Source: Panorpa germanica (Eukaryota > Arthropoda > Insecta > Mecoptera > Panorpidae). From it: a DNA stretch of 64,000 nucleotides. Position 1 is the stretch's first letter; each line of letters starts with the position of its first letter. Made by a program: the position numbers and the translations under genes. Where the stretch lies: positions 6,014,001 through 6,078,000 of the forward strand of contig OY783214.1 in the NCBI GenBank assembly GCA_963678705.1, given 5' to 3'. This document shows, one piece after another, positions 36,247 to 47,820 of this stretch. The notes beneath the pieces are model-generated. The model saw only the letters and a program-made list of their open reading frames with translations. It was not told the origin of the DNA and ran no database searches.

Positions 36247-37004
36247 CTGAGTTAGTGAGTGAAACAAAGATTAGTGCTTTTGACTATAACAGTGTCTTTC
36301 TACAACGCAACGCAAAACCATTGTGTGTCCACGTCAGACGTACCGTACATACTGAAAATAACGTGATTTTTCGTGAACCTGAACACAAGGGGTTTGTTTT
36401 TTCCTAAAGTGTGAAGCTTAAACGTGACCCCAATTTACCACAATAGAGAAATTTTAGAACAATGTGCTGTGTAGTATATACCGTTATGTACTGTACAGGG
36501 TACTGATGTACTACACTTTGTTTTTTGCAAATTATAAACTGATTTTGTTGTGGAGGAGGCATTTCATATATTTAATACTTATATATTATATAATATATAT
36601 AGTTATATAATTATACAAATAAATATATTATATATTTAATGAAATGAACTCGGGGAATAATGTACAGAGCAAATTATATTCTTACTTAATTTTACTATTT
36701 TTTTCTCATTTGCCCCTGTTTTCATTTCTGTGTTATATACATTTAGCTGTAAATATTTAAATGAATTGTACCTATTATACGTTATACATATAGTATATAT
36801 ATGTAAATGAGCTAGCTGAAAAGTGTACTTAAAAAAGTTTGCTAAGATTATAACCCATGCAATATTGCAATGCATATTTACAACTTATGTGAATTATTTT
36901 AAAGTGACTAAACAAAGTAACTACTTAATGTAAATTGTAAACATTCAAGATGTATTTTTACATATATGCTCTGTTTAACATATTATTCAAATTTAAAAAA
37001 TAAA
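36247..37004 (+). other. Probable 3' UTR of the Ig-protein gene
   Basis: AT-rich non-coding sequence follows the stop of the adhesion gene. Candidate polyadenylation signals AATAAA lie at 36618-36623 and 36999-37004. Which is used cannot be told from sequence; the first would give a 3' UTR of about 400 bases. A reading frame overlapping the last exon in another frame (to about 36405) is treated as a shadow. Confidence 0.5.
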
Positions 37005-38188
37005 CAATTTAAAAAGGCGATCTCCATTCTTGCATTCCTCTTAAATTGTTGTACAAACTAGGTAATAAGAATATTTTTTTTAATTTTTAAATTTGACTGT
37101 TACGAGTTAAAAATAAACATATTGCATTCAGTTATTATCCGAAAACACATTTATGTATATTTTATGTAAAATTTTCGTTTTATTTACGTCAAAAGGCTTA
37201 GATAAATAATACGTAAAGAAATTAGATTCATTACATAAAATTTTACCATATATTATATAAAAAAATATGTTATATTTTAATAATAATATAAATATAAATA
37301 CATACTTGTTGCTAAACACAGTAACATATATGTATAAAGTTTATTTAACATAAAATTTTTATTTTTTACATAAAATTATTTAGGTTAATATCATGTAAGA
37401 TCACATAACGAAACATATCTTTTACATAAATTTATATATTCTGACTCTTTAAACAATTACAAAACTTTTTATATAATGTTACATATATTAAATCAATTAT
37501 TAAATATTATGACAAAGTTACAGAATTATGTAAAACTTAGGTAATAATAACGTAAATTTATGTAAAATATAGTATGTTAAATAATACTTATAGGTTACGT
37601 TTTGTGATTAGCGGGATCGTAAAAGATCAATTGATAAAGAGTATCGATTTATATTTTACCCGATAGTTTTTCTATTTTCATTTATTACGGAAACGAACAA
37701 ATTTGGTCAATAATATACTCGTATATTATCCAATCTCAAGAATATACGTGTATTTAGAACCCTTAACAAGGATTAATGACATCCCTTAAGCGATCTAAGA
37801 GATATATGTGTTTAGTTGAATTGAAAATAGGCAATTTAGGTATTAATATTTAACAATATACGAGTATACCTTGTATATATTTTTAAAAATATATTTTTAT
37901 ATTCCATTTGACCTTTCACCTTTTATTAATTAAGGATTGCGGTCACATCTACTTGCAATTAGAAGAACAAAGTTTCTATGCAACATAATAATATTATGTT
38001 TTTATATATTTTGATTTGATAAGGTATACACTTAAGTTTTCCAAGAATTAAATAAGAAAAATTAAAAATAATATGTGATCTAGAAAATTGTTTTGAAGTT
38101 TATAAGAACTTGGAGACTTCTTACTATTGTTTGATTAATTTTTGTAGCATACTATTTTTAAGTACACTTAAAGAATATATATAAATAT

Positions 38189-38196
<8 letters not shown>
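37005..38196. other. AT-rich intergenic stretch
   Basis: Very A+T-rich DNA downstream of the adhesion gene. No gene, RNA or bounded repeat recognised. Confidence 0.5.

Positions 38197-38263
<67 letters not shown>
38197..38263. repeat. (AT)n microsatellite
   Basis: About 33 AT units after a short TATGTATA lead-in. Confidence 0.95.
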
Positions 38264-38267
<4 letters not shown>

Positions 38268-38689
38268 CCTAAACATAAAAATAAATAGCAACAGCGTGTA
38301 GACAATATAAGAGAACTATGCCAGTGTAAATAATAAAATACCAGTTACTCAAGTATACTTTGTAGTAAAAGAATAATGTATTCGTTTAATATAAAATATA
38401 AAATAATATTAAATTATACATCAAGTGTGCCAGACTTTCTTCAATATATTGACTTTTTATGACATTTTTATGATCACAGGAAGTGTTAATATCGGGCTTA
38501 GACGCCCCCAACACTTGTAGATATCAAGTGGGTATACCAGCTTTCTTGTACCGCGGCAACATTGGAAAAACACTGTTCTTCACTGTATCTGGTCGTTTTC
38601 CCTTTAACGCAAGATATAAGGGGTGATATGATTTTGTGTCAAGCTGTATTCACAGTCTCGCCGCGCCGCACGTCTTGCACTATCTATAA

Positions 38690-38707
38690 CGTTAACGTTA
38701 ACGTTCA
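38690..38707. repeat. AACGTT short tandem repeat
   Basis: Three adjoining AACGTT units form a short palindrome-rich run. Confidence 0.6.
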
Positions 38708-38980
38708 ACATATCGACCTGCAACTAATATTGACTCACTTGGAGGGTTCTTTCGATGAGGATCGTTTGCTGAGTATTATGTGTTGATACTTAGTGCTGAG
38801 GTACCATCGACGACTTTATTAAGTGTGGTAAGTATTAATGATATGTCTAAGCTGCATTGATTTATTGGGAATATAGAAAACAAGAAAAACGAAGTACTTG
38901 ACAGTAGCTAGAAGAAATATTACGAAGATGTATGATACTGCATTCATTACCTGTAAAAACAGTATTACAGTATTAACAGT

Positions 38981-39467
38981 AAGGCCCTCCGCACACGATG
39001 CGATTGGTTGCAAACCTTAGCCCTAATCTGCCCGAAGCGAATGTGATTACAACTATGTTGTTAGTAAGGGATCGAACGTGTATGCGAGTGAGGTAAAACA
39101 CAAGGAAAGGCATACGAGTCGACTGATTGCAAACTAAACAAAAAACAAAGTTTTCAACTCTATAGAATTTTTAACAATAGCAAAACAGGGGATTCTATTG
39201 CGTTGTATTTGATTGTATGTATGTATTTAAACACTTTTCAATAGTATTCGTAAACATCTCTGTTAATGAATCCAGCAATGCCCTGCTATCGAGAAATCTA
39301 GTCGCTGAATATATGCTCAAAACCAGTTTAAAGTCAGTTTAGTTACGTTCGTGTGTGTGTTTTATCTCACTCGTAAGCACGTTCGTTCTTTTACTAACAA
39401 CACAGTTGTAATCACATTCGGTTCGGGCAAAGGATTGCAACCAGTCGCCCTGTCTGCGGACGCCCTA
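38981..39467. mobile_element. ~490-bp MITE, copy 2 of the 33787 family
   Basis: The left AAGGCCCTCCGCACACG and GGTTGCAAACC is mirrored by GGGCGTCCGCAGACAGGGCG and ACTGGTTGCAA from the right. It shares GTCGACTGATTGCA, CTCTATAGAATTTTTAACAA and TCACTCGTAAGCACG with copy 1 in the same orientation, plus about 80 extra bases near the left end. Confidence 0.7.
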
Positions 39468-40337
39468 TTCTACGATGCATAAGTCTAATGTGAATTCTTA
39501 TTTAAAAGCTATTATCTCATGGGATACTTAATATATAGTCCAAGTGATAATGGTATAAAAGGTAAGTAAAGGTATAGATTTATTAGCATATCTACAAATA
39601 TTCTTATAAATAAATACATTGACCTATAAGGCGGTTCTACTGAGTGACAGCTAAATTTCTGAGTTTCTTTTCTAACTAACCATAAAAATACACCATCTCA
39701 TAATTTGTAAAATATGTTTATTAACATTGATTCAGTCATTCCGAATTTTTAGAACTTAAAAAAATACTTTAAAAGTTAATAATTAAAAATATAAAATGGT
39801 AGAGATATAAACTGTTCCGAGAAACACGCTTGCCGAGATACTCGTTGATGGTTGCTATTGCATCTTTAGGAATCGTCAACAATAAGGATATTAATATTTT
39901 CTGGTAAAGAAAGAAATGTATTATTTATCGAGTAGCATAGAGAAAACAAATTAAATGATTTTTTGTGGAATTTTTTTATAAAATTTTAGTTGAAAAATTG
40001 ATTAATAACTGAGCGAGGCATCTAATCGTAAAAATTCTAACTCGATAGATAATTTTATAAAAAAGACATAGAGTAATTTTTATTAAAATCGAATAAGATG
40101 TTCTGGAGGTATCGGGGCAACCAGTTCAGAAAATTTAGTTTCAAGATAAACGCAAAAGAAAAAAAAATACTACATAAGTATATATGGTATACTGCTCCGC
40201 TCACTTCAAATTTATATAACTCAAGTAATATTCGGAATATTGACATGGGTAAACTTTTTAAATATTCTTAAAAGCTTATTTAATAAATATAAGCAAAAAA
40301 AAAATTGTTTAGTTAAAAATTTAGGAGTGAGTTAACT
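39468..40337. other. AT-rich non-coding stretch
   Basis: No gene or repeat recognised. Confidence 0.5.
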
Positions 40338-40345
40338 CCTTAAAG

Positions 40346-41449
40346 CAGCGGTTCTCAAAGTGTGGGGCGCGACCCCTAAGGGGGGCGCAATGAAGGCCCA
40401 GGGGGGGCCCAGCTTGGTTGAAAAATTAATTAAATTTACTTACAAAATAATAAAGCAAACTTTTTATTTTTAAAATTACAACAAGTGTATAATTTTTAGT
40501 CAACGTCGTAAGAGTGCCGAAGATTTTATTTTTTTTAGTTTATCTGAAAAAAGATGCAAACCTTCTGCAATGGGCTGAAAAGGTGAAAAGCTTTGTAATG
40601 AAGGTAAGTTTGTATGTGGGCGATCTGAATAGTGACAGTTTGGAGCTATTTCCTAATCTTAAAATTATGATTGAAAAAATCGATCTCAAAACTATTCCAA
40701 CGAATGCACAGAAATGCTTTCTTAAACACTTAGAAATTCTTAAATCTTGTTTTGAAAAATATTTTAATGAGAACTTGGATGGTTTGGCATGGAATCAAAA
40801 CCCGTTCAAACCATCAGTCGATGAGTGCTCCCTCAACATGAAGGATAAATAAAATCTCATTGACCTCCAAGGTGACACAGGGCTTGAAATGAAATTTAAA
40901 GAATCTTCTCTTACATCCTTCGGGATTGGTGTACAAAAGGAACATCCAATTTTGAGTGAAAGGGCATTGAAAATACTCACTACATTCGCAATAGTCACTC
41001 ACTCTTGTGAAACTGGGTTTTCTGCAATAGCTGCCATGAAGAGTAAATATCGCATAAGACTGGATGTGACCAAGGAACTCAGAGTAGCGTTATCAGAACT
41101 GACACCGCGTTTCAAGAAACTATGCGCAGAAGAAAAGAAGCACGTCCTTCGCACTGAAGCTTTTTTTTATTATTATTGCTTTGAGTTACAAATAACAATT
41201 ATGTACTATAGTAGCTAAAATACCTACATAAATTGTAATTCTTTGTATAGAATTTGTTGTTTGATTACGATTAAACCTAATGCCCCATTAGAGTATGCAT
41301 AGAATGTGCAAAATATAACCAAATAAAAATTGACTGTGAAATGTCAAATGCGACTCTCTTATAATATGTAGTACGCTTACATGCAGGGGGGCCCGGCTTA
41401 CAGCTGGATTATGCAGGGGGGCTCGGAGTAATAAGTTTGAGAACCGCTG
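40346..41449 (+). mobile_element. hAT transposon, internally deleted, with perfect 8-bp target duplication
   Basis: 1,104 bp. Ends are CAGCGGTTCTCAAA and its exact reverse complement TTTGAGAACCGCTG, typical of hAT elements of the ZBED5/SCAND3-like group. The octamer CCTTAAAG is present on both sides without change (40338-40345 and 41450-41457), so the insertion is relatively recent. GC-rich collars (GGGGCGCGACCCC; AGGGGGGCCC) lie just inside the ends. It contains the C-terminal half of the transposase. It lies downstream of the adhesion gene, same strand. Confidence 0.95.
40514..41218 (+). pseudogene. hAT transposase C-terminal part with one in-frame stop
   Basis: One continuous frame from about 40514 to the stop at 41216-41218, broken by a single TAA at 40850. 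The first part (VYLKKDANLLQWAEKVKSF, then LFPNLKIMIEK) matches the region before the dimerisation domain of ZBED5-like hAT proteins. After the stop, NLIDLQGDTGLEMKFKE, FGIGVQKEHPILSERALKIL and SCETGFSAIAAMKSKYRIRL form the hAT C-terminal dimerisation domain; C-E-x-x-FS-x-x-x-x-K-x-K-x-R-x-R-L is its signature. The BED zinc finger and catalytic region are missing. The ATG at 40514 is only the first available, not a true start. Not functional as transposase. Confidence 0.88.
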
Positions 41450-41457
41450 CCTTAAAG

Positions 41458-41944
41458 GATATAATAAACCTTTATTAACCTTTGCCTTTTTTAACAATTT
41501 TCATTACTCTTTATACAATATTTATAATATTTATTATTCTATAAAATATATACGACACTTAAAGATTTATACACACTGAATAAATTAATCGAATTTAGAT
41601 GTGATTAAAAATGAAGCAGCTACCTAACCGCTAGCTAATAATAGACTGAGGATAGTCACAGGAAATTTCCAACCATTGCTTATGGTATGGTACATATAAT
41701 AGCAGTACAAAAGTAGCAGGAAAATTCGCGTAATAAATCTCGCGACCATTAATCCATCCTACTCTAATTAATAACCTTTTAAAATAAGAAATTTTTTTGT
41801 TATGTTTACTGATTTCGATTTGAAAGTCGTGAGAATGCTATTTTCTTAAAATGATAAAGTCGGGTTGTTTTTTTTTTACGTCACTAAACGTTGTGCGCCT
41901 TTTATTTCAGTTATTCCCGATTATATATGGCTTCTAGCAAGAAC

Positions 41945-41946
<2 letters not shown>
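41458..41946. other. AT-rich non-coding stretch
   Basis: Nothing recognised between the hAT element and the CT repeat. Confidence 0.5.
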
Positions 41947-41989
<43 letters not shown>

Positions 41990-42004
41990 GCACACACACA
42001 CACG
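41947..42004. repeat. (CT)n(CA)n compound microsatellite
   Basis: About 20 CT units, then CACGCACACACACACAC. It lies just left of a GC-richer patch at 42080-42440 that has no recognised gene. Confidence 0.95.
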
Positions 42005-42079
42005 TAGGTCTACACATATTGTTATACGTCGTACATGATGATTAATAATAAACAACAACGTTTAATAAGAGATCGCGTG

Positions 42080-42440
42080 AAAGTCATAGTCGTCGGAAAG
42101 TGATGAGTGATGGCATTAAAAGCCCATGGCTTTTGGCACTCACTGCTTGGCGCCTGCCGTGACAGTGTGTTCTAGTGACAGTGTGTACTGTCTATGTAGC
42201 ACACTCCAGACGAATGAGGCAGTATCTAGCCTCAGAATAACCTCCATCCCCCCTCCCCATCAAAAACTCCTTAGAAACCCCTTCAGAATCTATCCACATG
42301 CAATATCGCGCGTGCTGTAAGCTGCTTGGGTTAAAGCTTCCACTGTTAGTGCGGTATGGGTATGGGTATGGGAAGGGGTATAACTTGGTGACGGTAATCC
42401 CACCCACAATACCACCCCGTATGATGGTGGCGACATCTCG
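42080..42440. other. Unassigned GC-richer patch with GTATGG repeat
   Basis: Contains GGTATGGGTATGGGTATGGG at 42354-42373. Two opposing short open frames overlap here; neither has recognisable features. Confidence 0.3.
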
Positions 42441-43359
42441 AAAATGGGGTAAGGGATCAAATCATGAAACTATATAACTTACACAATCGCTATCAGTTTC
42501 TAGTATACTTTCTTAAAATGTTCTATCGTTGGATGATAGAAAACAATTGGTCGAGTGTATTTGCCTGTTCGCACAAAAGCGTTTTTGTAAAATTGTTGTC
42601 TTGTGTTTGATTTCATAGCCTATTCTTATACTCGTACGTCAGACGTAACTGACTAATAAGCCACTTTAAACAAGATCTCTGGGGTTGCCTACGTACACTC
42701 CCTTATGAGATACTTTGTGTTACTTTTTATTTATATGAAGGTAATAACTTACAAACATTTAATACTAATATATGCAAATCGCTTCAACCAAAGTTATTTA
42801 ATTGCTCAGGATTGCATAATGAAAATTAACAGTTTCAGTGAATCTAGCAGTAATCTCGTAAGTCAATACACTCTGTGCCAAAAATGAAGAATGAAGGAGA
42901 ATTATACCCGTATACCGGATATAAACGACAGGAAATAAAGAGTAAAGTTGTTCGTGATCACATTACGAAGTATCTAAACCACGAATATAGAAATCTTCAG
43001 CCTATACTCGATCTACCATTGGTTCATCACGATTTTACTAGGTTGGTTGGGTGCTGTACACATCTATGAAGCACAGGTCTGAAAAACTTGATCCTGTATC
43101 GGTCCGTTTTATTTTCCCGATACTACTTCTATGACGAACAGGCCTGACATATGTGTACTACACTTATACTCTATAGTTTTATAAATATTAATAAATATGT
43201 ATATGAATTCATATATGTCGGATGTGATGATAATTTAGTTTATTCGAAAGTACAATCTTTGAGGTTAGTAATGCATCACAATCTGTCTTTTAGGTTACTA
43301 ATGCTGTCACTAAATGTCACTACAATGATTTTTGGTGATTTATTGTTGATAAATGTTTT

Positions 43360-43692
43360 TTTTTAATTTTAAATATAGTTTCTCGGGCTTCCTAGGCACG
43401 TAGCCTTTTATCGCCCCTAATATATTCTGCTTCTTCTTATACTTTGTATCCCGACAACAAGAATGATCTATTCATGGCTACTGCTATTATAAATTTCGGT
43501 TTCTCAATCAAAAAGGCGGTGTTAACAGGAAGCGTCTGCGAAGTCAGTAGCACCGCCCGTTGAAGTCCATTTCTTGCCATTGCTGTATTTTTACATTACA
43601 GAATGTGGTCAGGGTCTGCTTCTTCTTCACCACATTCGCATTTAGAGTTTGGAATGATTTTGTTTCTTGCTAGATGTTTCGGAGCTCCAGTA
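43360..43692 (-). mobile_element. 5'-truncated non-LTR retrotransposon copy, 333 bp
   Basis: Flanked by the identical 14-mer TTGATAAATGTTTT at 43346-43359 and 43693-43706. The left side starts with a T-run (element A-tail on the minus strand) and GGGCTTCCTAGGCACGTAGC, the same 3' UTR as at 54298. It ends abruptly after GGAGCTCCAGTA, part way through the Cys/His region of ORF2 (minus-strand CECGEEEADPDHILW at about 43600). The open frames here on the + strand are shadows. Confidence 0.9.
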
Positions 43693-43914
43693 TTGATAAA
43701 TGTTTTAAATGCATTAAATTACATATCATTGCGCTTAATTACATTTGTGATCATTATTATATCCAAACATTTTCACTCCTTCCAAAAGAAAAAAGAAAAA
43801 TAAAAAAAAACAAAACATATAAATTTAAACCCCTATTCCTTCACTCTTCCTACTACTCTCAGTTCTGTTTTTACTTTGCCATTCCTTCTCCTATTATTAA
43901 ATTATATTAATTGT

Positions 43915-44270
43915 GTGACTTTCGGCTTTAGAATCTACATTCTTAATACATTTCATAGAACTTCAACTTGAAATTAAACTTAAAACTATTCTAGCCCTCT
44001 TATAACTAACTCTTATAACTCTTATAACCCTAACTCTTATACCTTTCTATTTCCAAAAGTACTTTTTTGCTTCTTCTTCTCTCGACCCTCTACCTTCATT
44101 TTCCCTCCTTCATTCTCATGGTTTCCTCACCTCTTGTCTTATTTGTCTCTTCGTCTCTTTGTCACTTCAGATTAAAATCACTTCTGCTCTGTTGTTACTT
44201 CTTTTTTCTTGCTCCTTTTCTCTATCTCCATTATCCACCTCTTTCCTTCACTTCATCCCTTTAATAACTA
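43915..44270 (-). pseudogene. Decayed non-LTR remnant, relative of 15210-15790
   Basis: AATCTACATTC, ACTTCAACTTGAAATTAA and the pyrimidine-rich run CTTCTTCTTCTCTCGACCC follow the same order as at 15215-15330. No intact coding motif. Confidence 0.45.
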
Positions 44271-44983
44271 CACAGGGTGTAATATATATTATTAAGAATT
44301 ATTTAGAAATTAGATTAACTTGTTTCAATTATTGTTGTAAAAAATTCTTGATCATTAAATTAGATTGTCCTTGGTGAAAATCATATTTTCCTAAAGTTAA
44401 ACGAGTTGGACGTTAATATAAACTGTAAATGTCTTAGCCGGTGCTTATGACTCATAATGAGCTGCGATTGGGTCTAGCGAGGATAGAGGAACTCAGTCCT
44501 TGTTGGACCTAAAATATAAAGTTAATGACTCTACCTAGAGAATGAAATTTGAAATGCGAGTACAAAAAACTGAATACGAGCGGTCATGTGTTTAATCCCG
44601 ATAACGCACATTGCAAACACAAAGGACCGAGGTCGACATCTTGCCAAGACCTGATAGTAGTTGTGATCACCACCAGTACCACTCAACTACTAACCTTCAA
44701 CATTCCCCCGCATCTCCTATGCTACATATCTTACAACCGCACACGAGACCCGTACATTCTCTACACGACACTATTCGAACCCCTAGAATTTTATAACCCT
44801 AATATCTGACCAAAGTGTGAAAATCTAGAACTATAAACATTTATCGGGCAACGAATCATGTATTTGTGGCAAGTACATTTCTACTTAAAATGCATTTAAA
44901 ATATATATTGACAGGTTTTTTGATTTAAGGATTATTTGGAATGATGAACTTCAATATCTTTGTAGCCTGCGAAATATAATAAA
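44271..44983. other. Unassigned stretch with a GC-richer core at 44540-44820
   Basis: Two short overlapping open frames (44549-44809 and 44611-44796) have no recognisable domain. No splice pattern was convincing. Confidence 0.3.
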
Positions 44984-45284
44984 ACTAGAGTTTGTCCCCG
45001 TCGACCCGCGACGACTGTCTTTCGTGTGTCTGAATATCATTTCAAATTTAATTCCATTTTTAAATTGAAATATTTAATTCGTTTTTTTACATATAAAAAC
45101 AAATAATTTTTCATATAGCATAAAAAATATTTTTTTTTCAACAAAATAAAAAATATTTTTAATTTATTCGTTATTTGACAAACTTTTTTTCAAAATTTCA
45201 TAAATTAGATACCAAAGTTAGTCAATATGAAAATTTCAACTTTCTCAATTTTTAGCCTCGTCAAGAACCGAGGTAAACTCTAGT
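44984..45284. mobile_element. 301-bp MITE with ACTAGAGTTT ends, copy 2
   Basis: Starts ACTAGAGTTTGTCC and ends GGTAAACTCTAGT, inverted repeats of about 10-13 bases. Contains CCCGTCGACCCGCGACGAC near the left end. Matches 18907-19330 through the middle. Confidence 0.7.
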
Positions 45285-45774
45285 AAGAATATAAGAATGT
45301 AAGATTATAAGAATATAAACATACAAATTATAATATACTCGTATATAATAAAATGTATACAAGACTTTATGTCTCTCGATAATAGCAATCCCAATTTAAT
45401 TTGGCGGGTACTTATTTTACATAACAAAGACTTTCTCGTAGAAAATCAGCTTAGAAATTCTTTCATTTTATTGGAACATTAAATTCAAATGTATTTTTAT
45501 AGGATTACTATTCATATCAATTAGACGATATAGATAACTGGTGATTGTGTTTGGCTTTTCCCGGTATAATACCCGTATCTTAATAAGATATATTAAACAC
45601 AATAAATAATTCATATAGGTAATAACAATAATTTACAAACAAAGCGATACAATACAATTGGACAATATCCCACTTATCGAAAATTATAGAAAAGAAAAGA
45701 TATAATAGACAATTATCTTAGAGTGCAAAGTATACATTAGCTAGCTTACAGCTAGCTATTTAAAGTGTTGCGAA

Positions 45775-46010
45775 ATTTCTGTCACTTCTGGATTTCAATC
45801 ATACTTCGCATCAACTTATTCGTCATTTTGATTCTGATACGTGAAGTGTATTCTCCTTCAATGGCATTTCGTATGATCGACTGTGAGGAACTGAACTGTG
45901 AGCAAGCTCTTTTGGTTTTATGACAAATATTCATAGATTTGAATAAATATGATTTCAATTGGAGTTTAAAATGTTTATTGGGATACTTTGTAAAAATCAA
46001 AATTTGGTAT
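45775..46010 (-). repeat. Unnamed dispersed repeat, copy 2 of 4
   Basis: The minus strand holds a 72-codon open frame containing FSSSQSIIRNAIEGEYTS and RIKMTNKLMRSMIEIQ. Its nucleotide text (GACTGTGAGGAACTGAACTG, TTTCGTATGATCGACTG) matches the other copies. No recognised domain. Confidence 0.6.
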
Positions 46011-47326
46011 AAAAAGGAAGCGAGTTCCTTGTTTAAAAGTTTGATCTTCCTAGGAACACCACTGTATACATCTTAATCTTTTTGTAGCACACATAGTTGT
46101 GTCCTATTTACAGTGTGCTCATAGCCTTACCTCTAGAAATACACCAAATTAATATATACGAATAGAGTACATAGAGGAACAAAGGCCGATCCCTGTAGTA
46201 ATACATTACAATATTCTTTTAACAATGTGGTAACGGTATAACTAACATATACTTAACTCTAAAACATATGTTATGATCTACCATTTATAGTTACTCCATC
46301 ATATAGGTAGTGGAGCGAGTAGGGAGGGGTAGGGGTAGGGGAAGGTGGCTATAAACACCCCCTTATAATAATAATGACAGTCATTACAAACAGCATTGCT
46401 GCTGTGGCAGAATAATTCAGTATAAAGTTTTGTTGGAGTTAAAACTTTATAAAGCCACAAAAACTTAAGGCTGGCTTAAGACTATTCTGAGTTTGCAGTT
46501 TTGCACCATTTCTATATTGTATCTCATCCCATCGTTGCAAACTCGCGGAAACTCGCTACTCAAGATATTCAGAATTCGCGTGGTGAATGAATAAAACAGT
46601 ATTGGATTACCTTGCACTAATTCACGCGGAAAATTCATTTCCGTTTGCATTTTCAACATATGTAGGTATGTGTATGCCAGGTAAATCGAGAGGAAATATC
46701 TTTCCATTAATTTTTATGAATACTAAGTACTTGTGTAATAGTAGCTTCTTCGATTCACCTTTAAACTTTGTACAGCTATGAAGAATTCGGGTAAAAATCA
46801 TAACACATTTTTTATGTAGAACTTTATCCTCTGCAAAATTTATCCGAAACTTTTCTTAATTTTTTTTTACCGTCTTCGAGTTATACTCGAAAAAACCATT
46901 TGTAGGGTGGTTTTTAAATCTTTTCTACCAATCCCGAGAGACTGCGAACTTTTGTATATCACTACAGAACATTTTGTCAAATTTGAAGGAGTCCTGCTTG
47001 AAAAGTCGATATCTTAGTCAATTTTACTGGACTAAAGTAGACTGACGTCACGTAATATTAAAAATTTGTTATTACGCAACTTATTTATTATTATTGATAA
47101 GACAATGGTGATAGCATTGCTGCTTGCAACTTATTTCTGATTTTGGATTCGATCTTCGGACCAGAGTTACATTTTCTGAGTTTGGTTGTTAACAAGTTAG
47201 TTTGATTATGTAAATACATAATTATAAACCAGGTTCGAAAATAAATTTAAATGTTTTTAATTAATATGCTCTAATTTATATTAAAATATTTGTTTATATT
47301 TTTACAAATAAAAGACACACTTATTT
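46011..47326. other. Non-coding stretch
   Basis: Contains a GGGGTAGGGGTAGGGGAAGG run at 46324-46343. About 46790-47060 has old-transposon style text without ends. No gene. Confidence 0.45.
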
Positions 47327-47656
47327 TATGCCGGTTTCACACCAGAGAGACAGTTTCTATAAAACATAAACAAAAACTTGTTTTTCTGAATAAAAACACC
47401 AATGAAATGTTGCAAATGGTGTAAATGTTTACACCAAACATTTTTGTATTTTATTGCTGTTTTACAAAACACATTCCCATCTGGTTGGTTTTTTTTTTAG
47501 TCTGTTTGATTTGCGAACATTTGCGCTTGTCAGTTATTGTTTAAATGTTTATAATTTTTATGGGACACACAGAAAAACACTAAAAACAAAACCAGCCTGT
47601 TCAGTGTAAACAGTCTGTTTTCGAAAAACAGAACTGTTTTACAATAAAACAAAACA
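47327..47656. mobile_element. MITE copy 2 of the 10890 family, right end missing
   Basis: Begins TATGCCGGTTTCACACCAGA and follows the 10890-11242 copy through GGGACACACAGAAAAACACT and AAACAAAACCAGCCTGTT. It stops at about AAAACAT without the right inverted end. Confidence 0.6.
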
Positions 47657-47794
47657 TGATTTTACATTTATTGATTTGAATCAATAAATACTAAAATCTA
47701 CCAACGAGGAAGTCGTATTCAATAAAAACCTTTTGTATTTTTAATTATTTATTTCTTTCTTTAAGCATTAAAAGAAAAGCTTTAGGAAAAGTCT

Positions 47795-47820
47795 GGTCCC
47801 GGTTCCGGTCCCGGTCCCGT
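47795..47820. repeat. GGTCCC/GGTTCC hexamer run
   Basis: Four imperfect units: GGTCCCGGTTCCGGTCCCGG and so on. Confidence 0.7.

Noticed and set aside
36078..36407. 109-codon + strand frame over the last adhesion exon
   Set aside because: It uses a different frame from the one carried by the splice junctions; the GPI-tail reading with TGA at 36244 fits the family.
43603..43803. + strand frame also found at 54416-54640
   Set aside because: Both are antisense to the C-terminal Cys/His region of the non-LTR ORF2; the repetition comes from the retrotransposon.
46319..46345. GGGGTA-rich run as telomere-like sequence
   Set aside because: Too short and irregular, and not the insect TTAGG repeat.
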